64,000 nucleotides of DNA from Bryobacterales bacterium (GCA_016716385.1 JADJWL010000025.1:1034694-1098693), one strand, 5' to 3'. Positions 26,725 to 35,159 are shown, numbered from the stretch's first letter. The notes: generated from the sequence alone by a model not told the origin. Translations and numbers: made by a program.

Positions 26725-26934
26725 GGATTCCGCATCGTATCACACCGGATCCTCGACGCAGTCGTCGAAAGCGGGGAGCCGGTCGAGATTGTGAGGAAGG
26801 GTGTCGTCTTGCGCATCGCCGTGGCCAAAACCCCTTCGAAGCTGGCAAGACTGAAGAAGCGGGACGTCTTCGTGGGAGATCCCGACGACATCCTCAGAAT
26901 GAACTGGCTCGACGGTTGGTCCGAAAAGCCGTGA
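26725..26934 (+). CDS. Phd/VapB-like antitoxin, 5' end unclear
   Basis: About 69 residues with the pattern of short Phd-type antitoxins: FRIVSHRILDAVVESGEPVEIVRKG followed by a toxin-binding tail (PSKLARLKKRDVFVGDPDDILRMNW). The stop overlaps the toxin start (GTGA), the usual layout of type II toxin-antitoxin operons. No ATG, GTG or TTG lies in frame at the expected position; an ATG at 26720 is in another frame and would fit after a one-base change. It is either interrupted, started at a rare codon, or affected by a sequence error. Confidence 0.6.
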   Translation, partial: GFRIVSHRILDAVVESGEPVEIVRKGVVLRIAVAKTPSKLARLKKRDVFVGDPDDILRMNWLDGWSEKP

Positions 26935-27305
26935 TCTACCTGGACACTCACACCATCGTCCGGTTGTACCAGGGCAGGCTCGGCAAAGTGGGTGACGCCG
27001 CCCGCCGCATGATTGAGCGCGACGATGTCTACCTGCCTCCAGCGGCGATCCTCGAACTCGAGTTTCTTCACGAGACCGGACGGCTCACCGTGGGAGCGAT
27101 GGACATCGTCTCGGATCTATGCGCGGAGTTGGACGCTCGCGTCTGCGACGCTCCCTTTGCTTCGATCGCACGAATCGCCGTTCGGGAGGGATGGACGCGC
27201 GACCCATTCGACCGGTTGATCGTCGCCAACGCGCGTCTCATGAACGCGCCGCTGGCCACTCAGGACGCCACCATCCAGAAACACTATTCCCGATCCGTGT
27301 GGTGA
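26931..27305 (+). CDS. vapC: VapC-like PIN-domain toxin
   Basis: A 124-residue PIN-domain protein: IYLDTHTIVRLYQG carries the first catalytic Asp, ILELEFL the Glu, and TRDPFDRLIVANAR the later Asp, as expected for Mg-dependent RNases of type II toxin-antitoxin systems. GTG 26931 overlaps the antitoxin stop by 4 bases, so translation is coupled. The longer open frame upstream is an artefact over the antitoxin gene. Its RNA target is unknown. Confidence 0.85.
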   Translation: MIYLDTHTIVRLYQGRLGKVGDAARRMIERDDVYLPPAAILELEFLHETGRLTVGAMDIVSDLCAELDARVCDAPFASIARIAVREGWTRDPFDRLIVANARLMNAPLATQDATIQKHYSRSVW

Positions 27306-27420
27306 GTCCTGCTGGAACGGGCTCGCCAGCCCATGATTCAATAACCTTCTGCACGTCGGTGATGGCCGCCAGCCCGCCGTGGCCGGAGCGAGAACCCTGG
27401 TCGAAGCCCACATTCCCGTT

Positions 27421-28467
27421 CTAAGGATGCAGCCGATAGGCCAGGACCATTCCCCTGCGAGCCAGCAGAAATAGTTGCGATCCGCTGGACGCCAATAACG
27501 CAGGTTGCGCGTATCCATCGGGATTGTCGGGAGAGACCCGATAGTCCGGCGCCTGCGGCAGTCGGCATCGCAGGCTCTCGATGACCTCGCCGCTTCCGTT
27601 CAGATGGAGAACCAGTGCCCCATCCGAAAACCGGTAGTTCCCCAGCGACAGAAGGATCTGCCCTTGCCGACAGCTCAGCCCGATCGCCACAATCGGCCGC
27701 AGGCTGGGACGTTTGGCGGCGGCCGCACGTTGAGCGCAGCGATTCAGGCGCTCAACGACCTCTTGCGCGCCAACGTCCCGGGTCTCGATCGACCGCGTGC
27801 GGAGATCCACCCGGTGCAGCCGCGCCGTCCTGCGCTCGACAAACAGCACGGTCTCCCCATCCAGAAGACACGACATCGCTCCGCCGGTCCAGTCTCCTTC
27901 GGCCGTACCGAACACTTCCGCCGGCCCGTCCTGCCACAGGATGACCTCGCCTTTGCCCGTCAGGCCCACGACGCCTCTCGCCGTGACGCGGCGGTCGATC
28001 GTCCAGGCGCCCAAAGGAGCCGGGAGCGCGAGGGTTTCCATGGCGTCGGGATAAACCAACTCTTCCGTGACCCGCGCCGCTTCCCGTATGACCGTTTGGC
28101 GCAGCAGGACGAGCCGGCCTTCCACGGTCCGATCCACCCAACCGGTGCTGACCCGCCCAGCAATTGGGAAGGCCGGCAGGGCGGAGACCCGGGGATCGGA
28201 GAGTGCCAGGTTCATCCGAAGCAGTACTTGCGGAGGCCCTCCTTTCCCAGGCGGCGACACAAGAAAAGTAAGGCCAGCGGAATCCGCGAAAAATGCATGG
28301 GTCACCGCACGACCTTTGTAGTCTTCCGGAAGGACCTCATCCAGCCGCGCGCTTCGCTCCAGATCCAATACCCGCACGGGCGTTGGAGCTGGACTCTGAG
28401 AATAACCCGGATAAGTTACGGCGAGCAGTACCAACGCGCCACAAGTTCTCGCTTTGAGCACCGGCAT
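27421..28467 (-). CDS. Exported protein of unknown function
   Basis: A 348-residue protein with a signal peptide (CGALVLLAVTYPGYSQS) and a beta-rich body that resembles beta-propeller-like proteins in texture (repeated short strands such as VILWQDGPAEVFGTAEGDW and VDLRTRSIETRDVG). No family recognised. It stands alone: 115 bases from the toxin gene and 109 from the rhomboid gene. A periplasmic or outer-surface location is likely from the signal. Confidence 0.65.
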   Translation of the reverse strand: MPVLKARTCGALVLLAVTYPGYSQSPAPTPVRVLDLERSARLDEVLPEDYKGRAVTHAFFADSAGLTFLVSPPGKGGPPQVLLRMNLALSDPRVSALPAFPIAGRVSTGWVDRTVEGRLVLLRQTVIREAARVTEELVYPDAMETLALPAPLGAWTIDRRVTARGVVGLTGKGEVILWQDGPAEVFGTAEGDWTGGAMSCLLDGETVLFVERRTARLHRVDLRTRSIETRDVGAQEVVERLNRCAQRAAAAKRPSLRPIVAIGLSCRQGQILLSLGNYRFSDGALVLHLNGSGEVIESLRCRLPQAPDYRVSPDNPDGYAQPALLASSGSQLFLLARRGMVLAYRLHP

Positions 28468-28576
28468 GGCGACAGTATGGCGCTACTAAACGGAGTACGC
28501 AAGGGATTTAATAGTTCAGCGATAACGCGTGCCAGACGCTTAGAGAATCACTTCAGATCACGTCAGATACTCGCGT

Positions 28577-29416
28577 CTACTGAAATGGACTCGTCGGCCC
28601 GGTATACGCCCGCAGAAAGCTGAGCACCGCAATCCCAACCGAAACCACCGCGGCGCCGCGCCAGAATTTCTCCACCGGACGATCGACCAGCTTCGGCGTG
28701 TCCGCGATGTACGCCAGCGCGAAACCAGTCGCCAGGCCGCCAAGATGCGCGGCGTTGTCGATGCGGAGCCCCGGCATCAGCCCGAACAGCAATCCATAGA
28801 TCGCCCAGCGAATATAGAGCCCCCGCACCGCCTGGCCCATCGGCGACTGCTTGTTGCGCACACCCATCGCGATCATCGCCCCGATCAGCCCGAAAATTGC
28901 CGCCGACGCCCCCACCGAGAAGTGGCCCCACATGCTGCTCACCAGGAACCCGCCCACCGTCGAGAGCACGTAGAAACAGAGGAACCGCGCCGTGCCATAG
29001 AGTTCCTCCACTTGCGCGCCCAGGTCGAACAGGACCCAGGTATTCATCGCGATATGAAACAATCCCCCATGCAGAAATCCCGCCGTAATTAACCGCCACC
29101 ATTCGCCGCGGAAGGCGGCGCCCGGAACGCTGGCGCCGAACCGGTAGAGCGTCTCTCCGTCCAGGCCCATGAACGCGTTTGCGTTCCCGGCCTTTGTGCT
29201 GTAGAAGACTGTAGCGGCGAACATGGCCAGATTCAGCAGCAGGATCATGCCTGCGCTGAAGCGGCTTGCCGGAATGAGGCCCGCGATCGGACTGGGGTCT
29301 CTGCGTTCAATCGCGCGCTCTCCCACTGGCTCGTCGCAATAGGGACAGACGCGGTCCTTCGTGGTGATGAAGGCCCGGCAGTGGGGGCACATCCGGCGGG
29401 TGTCCATGCTCATCAT
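28577..29416 (-). CDS. Rhomboid intramembrane serine protease with N-terminal zinc ribbon
   Basis: A 279-residue protein. Residues 1-35 form a zinc-ribbon (CPHC then CPYC). The membrane domain has the rhomboid features: WWRLITAGFLHGGLFHIAMN, the catalytic Ser in GHFSVGASAAIFGLIGA and the catalytic His in DNAAHLGGLATGF. It cleaves transmembrane segments of membrane proteins within the lipid bilayer; the substrate is unknown. Three Met codons near the 5' end (29416, 29413, 29407) make the exact start ambiguous. It is divergent from the aldolase gene, with overlapping start regions. Confidence 0.9.
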   Translation of the reverse strand: MMSMDTRRMCPHCRAFITTKDRVCPYCDEPVGERAIERRDPSPIAGLIPASRFSAGMILLLNLAMFAATVFYSTKAGNANAFMGLDGETLYRFGASVPGAAFRGEWWRLITAGFLHGGLFHIAMNTWVLFDLGAQVEELYGTARFLCFYVLSTVGGFLVSSMWGHFSVGASAAIFGLIGAMIAMGVRNKQSPMGQAVRGLYIRWAIYGLLFGLMPGLRIDNAAHLGGLATGFALAYIADTPKLVDRPVEKFWRGAAVVSVGIAVLSFLRAYTGPTSPFQ

Positions 29417-29454
29417 TGTACCCGCCGCCCGTTTGCTACAATCGGTTCTTCCGG

Positions 29455-30234
29455 ATGGTCAAGACCGAGAGAGAATACCGCCAGGACATCGTCGATGTCG
29501 GCAAGTTGGTGTATCAAAAAGGCTGGGTCGCAGCCAATGACGGCAACCTGACGATCCGCCTGGACGACGAGAGAATCCTCGCCACGCCCACCGGCGTCAG
29601 CAAGGGCATGATGCACCCGGACGACCTGATCGTCGTGGACATGGAGGGCAACAAGATCCATGGGAAGCGCGAGCGGACGTCGGAGATCAACATGCACCTG
29701 ACGGTCTACCAGTTGCGCCCGGACGTGCGCTCGGTGGTGCACGCGCATCCCCCGGTGTCGACCGGATTTGCGGCCGCCGGGCGTCCGCTGAACCTGGGAC
29801 TGCTGCCGGAAGTGGTCATCGGGCTCGGCTGTGTCCCGCTGGCGGCGTACGGCTTGCCGGGCACACCGGAGCTGACCGAGCCGATGCTGCCGCTGATCCC
29901 GAAGTACGACGCGATCATGATGGGCAATCACGGCACGGTCTGCTATGGCGCCGACTTGATGCAGGCGTTTTTCCGGATGGAGACTGTCGAGCATTTCGCC
30001 CGCATCACGCTGGTGGCGGAGTTGCTGGGCGGGCCGAACGTGTTGCCTCGCGCCGAAGTGGATAAGCTGCTCGACTCGCGCACCCGCTACGGCGTGAAGT
30101 CGCGCAGCGGCGGCGAACCGGGGTGCCCGGTGACAGCCGAGGATCTGGCCACGGGAGAAGAGCGGTTCTTCGTGACGCGCCAGGAACTGATCTCGCTCGT
30201 GGAAGAAGCGGTCCGAGCGCGCAGCGCCGGGTAG
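29455..30234 (+). CDS. Class II aldolase/adducin-family protein, microcompartment-associated
   Basis: A 259-residue class II (zinc) aldolase. Motifs: GWVAANDGNLTIRLDD near residue 25, PTGVSKGMMHPDDL, the metal-binding HAHPP near residue 97, and MGNHGTVCYG. The family includes L-fuculose/rhamnulose-phosphate aldolases. Shell-protein genes follow directly, and in Planctomycetes/Verrucomicrobia-type (PVM) microcompartments such an aldolase supplies lactaldehyde for encapsulated oxidation. I start at ATG 29455, where the family pattern begins; TACAAT at 29437-29442 would give a very short leader. The substrate is inferred from context. Confidence 0.85.
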   Translation: MVKTEREYRQDIVDVGKLVYQKGWVAANDGNLTIRLDDERILATPTGVSKGMMHPDDLIVVDMEGNKIHGKRERTSEINMHLTVYQLRPDVRSVVHAHPPVSTGFAAAGRPLNLGLLPEVVIGLGCVPLAAYGLPGTPELTEPMLPLIPKYDAIMMGNHGTVCYGADLMQAFFRMETVEHFARITLVAELLGGPNVLPRAEVDKLLDSRTRYGVKSRSGGEPGCPVTAEDLATGEERFFVTRQELISLVEEAVRARSAG

Positions 30235-30264
30235 TGCGACAATGCAGGTTGGTTGGGAGGATGG

Positions 30265-30558
30265 ATGGGCGAAGCACTGGGAATGATTGAAACGCGCGGG
30301 TTCGTGGCCATGATCGAGGCCTCCGACGCGATGGTGAAGGCGGCCAACGTGACGCTGGTCGGATGGGAAAAGATCGGATCGGGCTACGTGACAGCGCTCG
30401 TGCGCGGCGACGTGGCTGCCGTGCGCGCCGCCACCGACGCGGGCGCCGCCGCTGCGCGCCGCATCGGCGAGCTGATTTCTGTCCATGTGATCCCGCGGCC
30501 GCACCCGAGTCTGGAAGACGTCCTGCCCATCGGCAAGGCAGCCAAGGCTGGAAAATGA
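30265..30558 (+). CDS. Bacterial microcompartment hexameric shell protein (BMC-H)
   Basis: A 97-residue single-domain BMC-H protein (ALGMIETRGFVAMIEASDAMVKAANV, then GDVAAVRAATDAGAAAA and ISVHVIPRPH), which forms the flat hexagonal tiles of the shell. ATG 30265 is preceded by GGGAGG; the frame extends to TTG 30253 but the ribosome site falls in between. Its stop overlaps the next ATG by 4 bases (ATGA). It opens the shell block of one BMC-H and three BMC-P genes. Confidence 0.93.
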   Translation: MGEALGMIETRGFVAMIEASDAMVKAANVTLVGWEKIGSGYVTALVRGDVAAVRAATDAGAAAARRIGELISVHVIPRPHPSLEDVLPIGKAAKAGK

Positions 30559-30833
30559 TCCTGGCCCGCGTCGTGGGCACCATTGTCGCCACGCGCAAGG
30601 ACCCCCGCCTCGAAGGGCGCAAGCTCCTCATCCTGAAGCCTGTTTCGCCCGAAGGCGGCGATGAGTCCGGTTACGTGATCGCCGTCGACACCGTGTCGGC
30701 AGGCAATCGCGAGACGGTCATCGCGGTCTCGGGCTCTTCTGCCCGCATGGCCGAGGGCTGCAAGGACGCCCCGGTCGACTGCGCGATCGTCGGGATTGTC
30801 GACACGGTCCAACTGGACCGCCGGGAGTCGTGA
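30555..30833 (+). CDS. Microcompartment vertex protein, EutN/CcmL family (BMC-P), copy 1
   Basis: A 92-residue BMC-P protein: ILARVVGTIVATRKDPRLEGRKLLILKPV, then VIAVDTVSAGN and a final CAIVGIVDTVQ strand. Pentamers of this family cap the vertices of the shell. It starts at ATG 30555 in the preceding stop and ends one base before the next gene's GTG. First of three tandem paralogs. Confidence 0.92.
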   Translation: MILARVVGTIVATRKDPRLEGRKLLILKPVSPEGGDESGYVIAVDTVSAGNRETVIAVSGSSARMAEGCKDAPVDCAIVGIVDTVQLDRRES

Positions 30834-30834
30834 C

Positions 30835-31101
30835 GTGCAATTGGGGCGTGTCGTAGGCCGGGTCTGGTCGACCGCGAAAGCCGAGTCGCTCTCGGGCCAC
30901 AAGCTGATCCTGGTGCAGCCGGTGAAGCCGGACCTCACGCCTGCGGGCCGGACCGTCGTCTGCGCCGACGCCTGCGGCGCGGGCGCCGGTGAACTGGTCT
31001 ACTGGTGCCGGGGCAAGGAATCCAGCTTTCCGTTCCTGCCGGACGAGGTGCCGACCGACGCCACCATCGTCGGGATTGTCGACGAGGTCCACGCGTGCTG
31101 A
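30835..31101 (+). CDS. Microcompartment vertex protein, EutN/CcmL family (BMC-P), copy 2
   Basis: An 88-residue BMC-P protein (LGRVVGRVWSTAKAESLSGHKLILVQPV, then VCADACGAGAGELVYWCRG and ATIVGIVDEV). GTG 30835 follows the previous stop by one base. It carries four Cys residues in the middle of the fold, which the first and third copies do not show, so it is the most divergent of the set. It overlaps copy 3 by 7 bases. Confidence 0.9.
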   Translation: MQLGRVVGRVWSTAKAESLSGHKLILVQPVKPDLTPAGRTVVCADACGAGAGELVYWCRGKESSFPFLPDEVPTDATIVGIVDEVHAC

Positions 31102-31370
31102 TCGGACGCGTGGTCGGCGAACTGGTGGCCACACAAAAGCATGCGAGCCACCAAGGACGGAAACTGCTCCTGGTCCAACCACTGCATCTGGACGGAAGTG
31201 AGCGGGGCGTCCCCCTTGTGGCTCTGGACTCAGTCGATGCGGGCGTCGGCGACAGGGTGCTGCTGACCACCGAAGGCTATTCGGCGATGACGAGTGTCGG
31301 CCGCCCGCAGTCTCCCATCGACATGGCCGTGATTGGCTACATCGACGAAGTCCACCTCGATCAGGATTAG
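31095..31370 (+). CDS. Microcompartment vertex protein, EutN/CcmL family (BMC-P), copy 3
   Basis: A 91-residue BMC-P protein (LIGRVVGELVATQKHASHQGRKLLLVQPL, then VALDSVDAGVGDRVLL and MAVIGYIDEVHL). GTG 31095 overlaps the previous stop. Three BMC-P paralogs together match the PVM-type shell, which uses several pentamer types. The block then ends against a convergent protease gene; no aldehyde dehydrogenase or phosphotransacylase lies nearby, so the catalytic core must be elsewhere. Confidence 0.9.
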   Translation: MLIGRVVGELVATQKHASHQGRKLLLVQPLHLDGSERGVPLVALDSVDAGVGDRVLLTTEGYSAMTSVGRPQSPIDMAVIGYIDEVHLDQD

Positions 31371-32050
31371 GCCGCGGCTGCGGCGATCATTGCCCTGGGC
31401 CGCGACGGCTCCGACTTCAGGATTACCTGCCGGCCCGTATACGGTGTGCTGTAGACCTTCCCGGCTCCGGCCGGCCACGGATCGTGCACTGTGAACACGG
31501 TCCCGTTGCCGCTCTCATCTCCGTCGCTGAACACCCCGCTGAAGACGACTGCGTGGGCGAACCCGTTCCCCTGGAAAACGACCCAGATCGGGCCCCGGGC
31601 CAACCCGGCAATGAGTTGCGAAGGTGGGGGAGCGCTCATGTTCACCAGGTTGCGCCATCCCATGCCGCGGACGAAGACCTCGATGTTGGCGAGGCTGGGA
31701 TCCAGGCTCCCGTCGCCAAACATAGAGCTGCCGCCCGGTCCGACCGACTGGTTGGAGCCCGTCATCATCGTTGCCGCCGCCGACCAGCAGGTCATATTTG
31801 TCGGCTGGCCGTAGAGTGTGACCCTGTGCTCATGCTCGATGATGCGTCCGAACTTCGTCCACGTTGCGGATGTGACCGTGCCATTCGCCGGCACGATCCT
31901 GTTCCGGTTCTGAAAGGAAACCACCGCCAATTTCGTCTTCGCGCCGAAGTCGGCGTCTTCCGTCAGTGCGGGCGCGGCGCCGCGCTTGTTCAACAGGCGC
32001 TGCAGAAAAAGGACATCGGCGCCTTTGGATCCCTGAGAGATCGTTCTCAC
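31367..32050 (-). CDS. Papain-like cysteine protease (C39/C70-like) with peptidoglycan-binding domain
   Basis: A 227-residue protein. Residues 1-70 are a PGB_1-type peptidoglycan-binding domain (GADVLFLQRLLNKRG, then FGAKTKLAVVSFQNRN). The rest resembles papain-like C70/C39_2 proteases with a candidate triad: Cys in NMTCWSAAATMM, His in NGFAHAVVFSGV, Asp in VHDPWP. I start at GTG 32050 because AGGAGG lies 9 bases upstream; the longer frame has no ribosome site. There is no signal peptide in this version. It may act on peptidoglycan-linked or secreted proteins; substrate unknown. Confidence 0.72.
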   Translation of the reverse strand: MRTISQGSKGADVLFLQRLLNKRGAAPALTEDADFGAKTKLAVVSFQNRNRIVPANGTVTSATWTKFGRIIEHEHRVTLYGQPTNMTCWSAAATMMTGSNQSVGPGGSSMFGDGSLDPSLANIEVFVRGMGWRNLVNMSAPPPSQLIAGLARGPIWVVFQGNGFAHAVVFSGVFSDGDESGNGTVFTVHDPWPAGAGKVYSTPYTGRQVILKSEPSRPRAMIAAAAA

Positions 32051-32214
32051 AGTTGCTTGCCTCCTGGACCGGCAACCGTGCATTCGGCCAACCATTCCGC
32101 AAAGCCCTTCCTGATCAACAATCTGCCCGGAGCTTGTGTCCAGAGCCTGGACAATTCCGGTCAACGACCACGACGCTCTGCGATAGACTGAAGGCAGAAA
32201 AGCCAGGAACGGTC

Positions 32215-32994
32215 ATGACGCCACCGCCCGCACCGCCGCCGCCGTTCGACCAACTGGCGCACAGGCCGTTTTCTTTCTACCCGCCAATCGTCAACATCGA
32301 GCACAATTCGTGGGTCTTCGGGCGCGCCACTTGGTCGGAAACCATGGTCATCAATACGAAGACCAACGAAGAAGTCTGGATCCCCAGGCGCTTCCTCGGC
32401 AAGGTATCGCAGGTGGATGAACCGGTCGTGATCGTCGGACTCACCCGGGAGTTGGAGTCCCGCTCCGGGGCGGTCGTCCCCCATCACCGCCGGGTCATCG
32501 AGATGCCGGTCGCGGTCAACGCGCCTAGAGGGGTTGCGCCGGTGGTGGAACAAGCTGCCCCCGTGGTGAACATCCGCCTCGAACCGGGAGAATCCCGCAT
32601 CGGGCGGCTCATTCTCGGCGCACTGCTGGTGGGTGTCCTGGCCACCGTCGCTGTTGTGGTGGTGACCAGCCATAGCACACTGCGTCCGCGCATCGTGTTC
32701 ACCGCCAAGGACCAGGCTTTTTTGGAGCTGCGGTATTCGGACGGCTACTATTCCGTCGTCGAAAAGCTTGGCCCCCCGGCCGAGACGCGCTCCCGGCAGG
32801 CGGGTGGCGACATCTTCTACCAGATCCTGGCCTATCCTGACCGCGCCTATTCAGTTGTCCTGATGGGAAGCGACGAGAAGGTACTGCACTATATCGGCGC
32901 AGTCGACCAGAACTGGCGCCCGGTTCACCACGTCCGCATCCCGGGCGGAGGCGGCGACTCCGCAGCCCTGCTGCGCAACCTGAAGCGCTTTTAG
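32215..32994 (+). CDS. Single-pass membrane protein of unknown function
   Basis: A 259-residue protein: a Pro-rich N terminus, a cytoplasmic domain, one transmembrane segment (LILGALLVGVLATVAVVVV, about residues 128-146) and a C-terminal domain with repeated strand patterns (LRYSDGYYSVVEKLGPPAETRSR). ATG 32215 has AGGAA upstream and TAGACT further up at about 32174-32179. No family recognised. Its last bases overlap the convergent DUF5989 gene. Confidence 0.65.
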   Translation: MTPPPAPPPPFDQLAHRPFSFYPPIVNIEHNSWVFGRATWSETMVINTKTNEEVWIPRRFLGKVSQVDEPVVIVGLTRELESRSGAVVPHHRRVIEMPVAVNAPRGVAPVVEQAAPVVNIRLEPGESRIGRLILGALLVGVLATVAVVVVTSHSTLRPRIVFTAKDQAFLELRYSDGYYSVVEKLGPPAETRSRQAGGDIFYQILAYPDRAYSVVLMGSDEKVLHYIGAVDQNWRPVHHVRIPGGGGDSAALLRNLKRF

Positions 32995-33140
32995 AACAGA
33001 GTATAGAGGAACGGGGCCAGGGCCGAGCCCTGGGCCAGCACCAGCAGCGAGCCGAACAACGCCAGCAGGACGAACAGCGGGATCATCCAGTATTTCTTGC
33101 GGTGGCGGACATAGCGCCAGAAGTCGCGCAGCAGTTCCAT
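32991..33140 (-). CDS. Small membrane protein, DUF5989 family
   Basis: A 49-residue single-pass protein: LLRDFWRYVRHRKKYWMIP basic-aromatic head, a hydrophobic segment and the invariant-looking end LAQGSALAPFLYTLF. This matches the DUF5989 family, often encoded near exopolysaccharide or carbamoyltransferase genes; here it sits 8 bases after crcB. The longer open frame in this region reads antisense to crcB and is not coding. Confidence 0.8.
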   Translation of the reverse strand: MELLRDFWRYVRHRKKYWMIPLFVLLALFGSLLVLAQGSALAPFLYTLF

Positions 33141-33148
33141 GGGATCTC

Positions 33149-33523
33149 TTACGGGCGCGCGGCCAGGGACGTGCCGAGAAGCACAGCCCCGTAACCCAGT
33201 ATGACGCTTCCCGCCACGTTGAGGAACGCCAGCCAACCCGCGCCGCTGTGGATCGCCCGGTACGTCTCGTATTCGAACGTCGAGAACGTCGTGTACCCGC
33301 CCAGGACCCCGACTACCAGGAACAGCCGCCACAGAGGGTCGACGTGCAGTCGTTCTGTGAGCAGGGCCATAACCAGGCCAATACAGAACGAGCCGGTCAC
33401 ATTGACGACGAGCGTCCCCATTGGGAAGCCGGGGCCGTAGCGGGCCATCATGGCGCCGCCGACCAGGAACCGTGCAACGCCGCCGAGTCCGGCTCCGAGA
33501 AAGATCACCAGGTATTGTGCCAA
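33149..33523 (-). CDS. crcB: Fluoride-specific ion channel CrcB/FluC
   Basis: A 124-residue four-helix channel protein with the FluC hallmarks GAGLGGVARF near the N terminus, VNVTGSFCIGL with the central Asn, and GGYTTFSTFEYE. Dimers export fluoride. It is a single full-length gene, so a homodimer is expected. I looked for a fluoride riboswitch in the 170 bases upstream and saw no convincing match. It probably shares a transcript with the DUF5989 gene downstream. Confidence 0.93.
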   Translation of the reverse strand: MAQYLVIFLGAGLGGVARFLVGGAMMARYGPGFPMGTLVVNVTGSFCIGLVMALLTERLHVDPLWRLFLVVGVLGGYTTFSTFEYETYRAIHSGAGWLAFLNVAGSVILGYGAVLLGTSLAARP

Positions 33524-33695
33524 CCGTGAACCAACTCCTTCGGTGAGGATAGGCTTTCACTATAAGCTCCCTTCCCCCGACCGGCAAACATCCCGAGGCG
33601 CCGTTGACGCCACTCCGCCAAGCTGCTAACCTGTAAAGAATTCCCTTTGCTACGGCATCCCTACTAGAATCGACCCCCCTGTCAGTGGAGGCTGG

Positions 33696-35105
33696 ATGAG
33701 TCCGAAAGAAGTTTTAGAGTTTGCACAACAGAACGGTGCAAAGCAGCTCGACGTGCGGTTCACCGATATTCCGAGCTTGCAGCACCACATCACATTTCCC
33801 ATTAGCCAGTTGGATGAGGGCACGTTCGAGTCCGGCTTTGGCATCGACGGATCGAGCATCCGCGGATGGGCGGCGATCAATGAGAGCGACATGCTCCTGA
33901 TCCCCGATCCGACGACCGCGTTCATGGATCCGTTCGGCGAGACGCCCACGCTGGTCATGAACGGCGACATCATCGATCCGATCACGCGGCAGCATTACGA
34001 GCGCGACCCCCGCTGGATCGCCCGCAAGGCGGAGTTGTTCGTGCAGAATTCCGGCATCGGCGACACGGTCTTCATTGGCGCCGAAGCCGAATTCTTCATC
34101 TTCGACAACATCCGTTTCGATCAGAACCAGCACTCCGGCTTCTACTTCATCGACGCCGAGGAAGGGCGCTGGAATTCCAGCCGCGAGCACAACAACCTCG
34201 GCTACCGGCCCCGCTACAAGGAAGGCTACTTCCCGGTCCCGCCCACCGACCATCACCAGGACCTGCGCAGCGAGATGGTGCAGACCATGATCAAGTGCGG
34301 ACTCGTGGTCGAGTGCCACCACCACGAAGTCGCCACCGGCGGCCAGTGCGAAATCGACCAGAAGTTCGACAAGCTGCTGCGGTCGGCCGACAACATGATG
34401 CTGTACAAGTACATCGTGCGTAACGTCGCCTACCAGTACGGCAAGACCGTGACGTTTATGCCGAAGCCCCTGTTCCAGGACAACGGCAGCGGCATGCACA
34501 CGCACCAGAGCATCTGGAAGGATGGCGTCCCGCTGTTCGCCGGCGATGGCTATGCCGGTCTGAGCCAGATGGCCCTGTGGTACATCGGCGGCCTGCTGAA
34601 GCACGCGCGGGCGCTTTCGGCGATCATTGCACCGACCACCAACAGCTACAAGCGTCTGGTGCCGGGGTACGAGGCTCCCGTGAACCTCGCCTACTCCCGC
34701 CGCAACCGCTCCGCCGCCGTCCGCATCCCGATGTACTCCGCCAGCCCGAAGGCCAAGCGCGTCGAGTTCCGTCCGCCAGACCCTTCGGCCAATCCATACC
34801 TGGCCTTCGCGGCGATGCTCATGGCGGGCATCGACGGCATCGTGAATAAGGTCGATCCGGGCGATCCGCTGGACAAGGACATCTACGATCTGTCGCCGGA
34901 GGAAATGCGCCAGGTTCCTTCGATGCCGGCCTCGCTCGACGAAGCGCTCGATTGTCTCGCCGACGATCATGCCTTCCTGCTCAAGGGCGATGTCTTCACC
35001 GAGGAACTGATCGAGACCTACATTACTTACAAGCGGAAGCACGAGGCGGAGGCGGTGCGTCTGCGGCCGCACCCGTACGAGTTCGCACTGTACTACGACA
35101 TCTAA
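33696..35105 (+). CDS. glnA: Type I glutamine synthetase
   Basis: A 469-residue GSI enzyme making glutamine from glutamate, ammonia and ATP. Signature segments are present: FTDIPSLQHHITFP, the ATP/metal site NGSGMHTHQSIWKDG, ATGGQCEIDQKFD, and the adenylylation loop with its Tyr in KDIYDLSPEE, which fits the adenylyltransferase gene two genes downstream. GGAGG precedes ATG 33696 and TAGAAT lies at 33665-33670. A hairpin terminator follows the stop. It is divergent from crcB. Confidence 0.97.
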   Translation: MSPKEVLEFAQQNGAKQLDVRFTDIPSLQHHITFPISQLDEGTFESGFGIDGSSIRGWAAINESDMLLIPDPTTAFMDPFGETPTLVMNGDIIDPITRQHYERDPRWIARKAELFVQNSGIGDTVFIGAEAEFFIFDNIRFDQNQHSGFYFIDAEEGRWNSSREHNNLGYRPRYKEGYFPVPPTDHHQDLRSEMVQTMIKCGLVVECHHHEVATGGQCEIDQKFDKLLRSADNMMLYKYIVRNVAYQYGKTVTFMPKPLFQDNGSGMHTHQSIWKDGVPLFAGDGYAGLSQMALWYIGGLLKHARALSAIIAPTTNSYKRLVPGYEAPVNLAYSRRNRSAAVRIPMYSASPKAKRVEFRPPDPSANPYLAFAAMLMAGIDGIVNKVDPGDPLDKDIYDLSPEEMRQVPSMPASLDEALDCLADDHAFLLKGDVFTEELIETYITYKRKHEAEAVRLRPHPYEFALYYDI

Positions 35106-35110
35106 CCTCC

Positions 35111-35147
35111 CGGCGGGGGACCGGTTCGCGGTTCCCCGCCGTTCTCT
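35111..35147 (+). terminator. Rho-independent terminator after glnA
   Basis: CGGCGGGG at 35111-35118 pairs with CCCCGCCG at 35134-35141, followed by TTCTCT. It separates glnA from the MOSC-glnE pair. Confidence 0.75.
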
Positions 35148-35159
35148 GCTCCCGTAGCC

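Noticed and set aside
33524..33660. Fluoride riboswitch before crcB
   Set aside because: No match to the conserved pseudoknot and GAUG/CUCC segments by eye; needs a covariance search.
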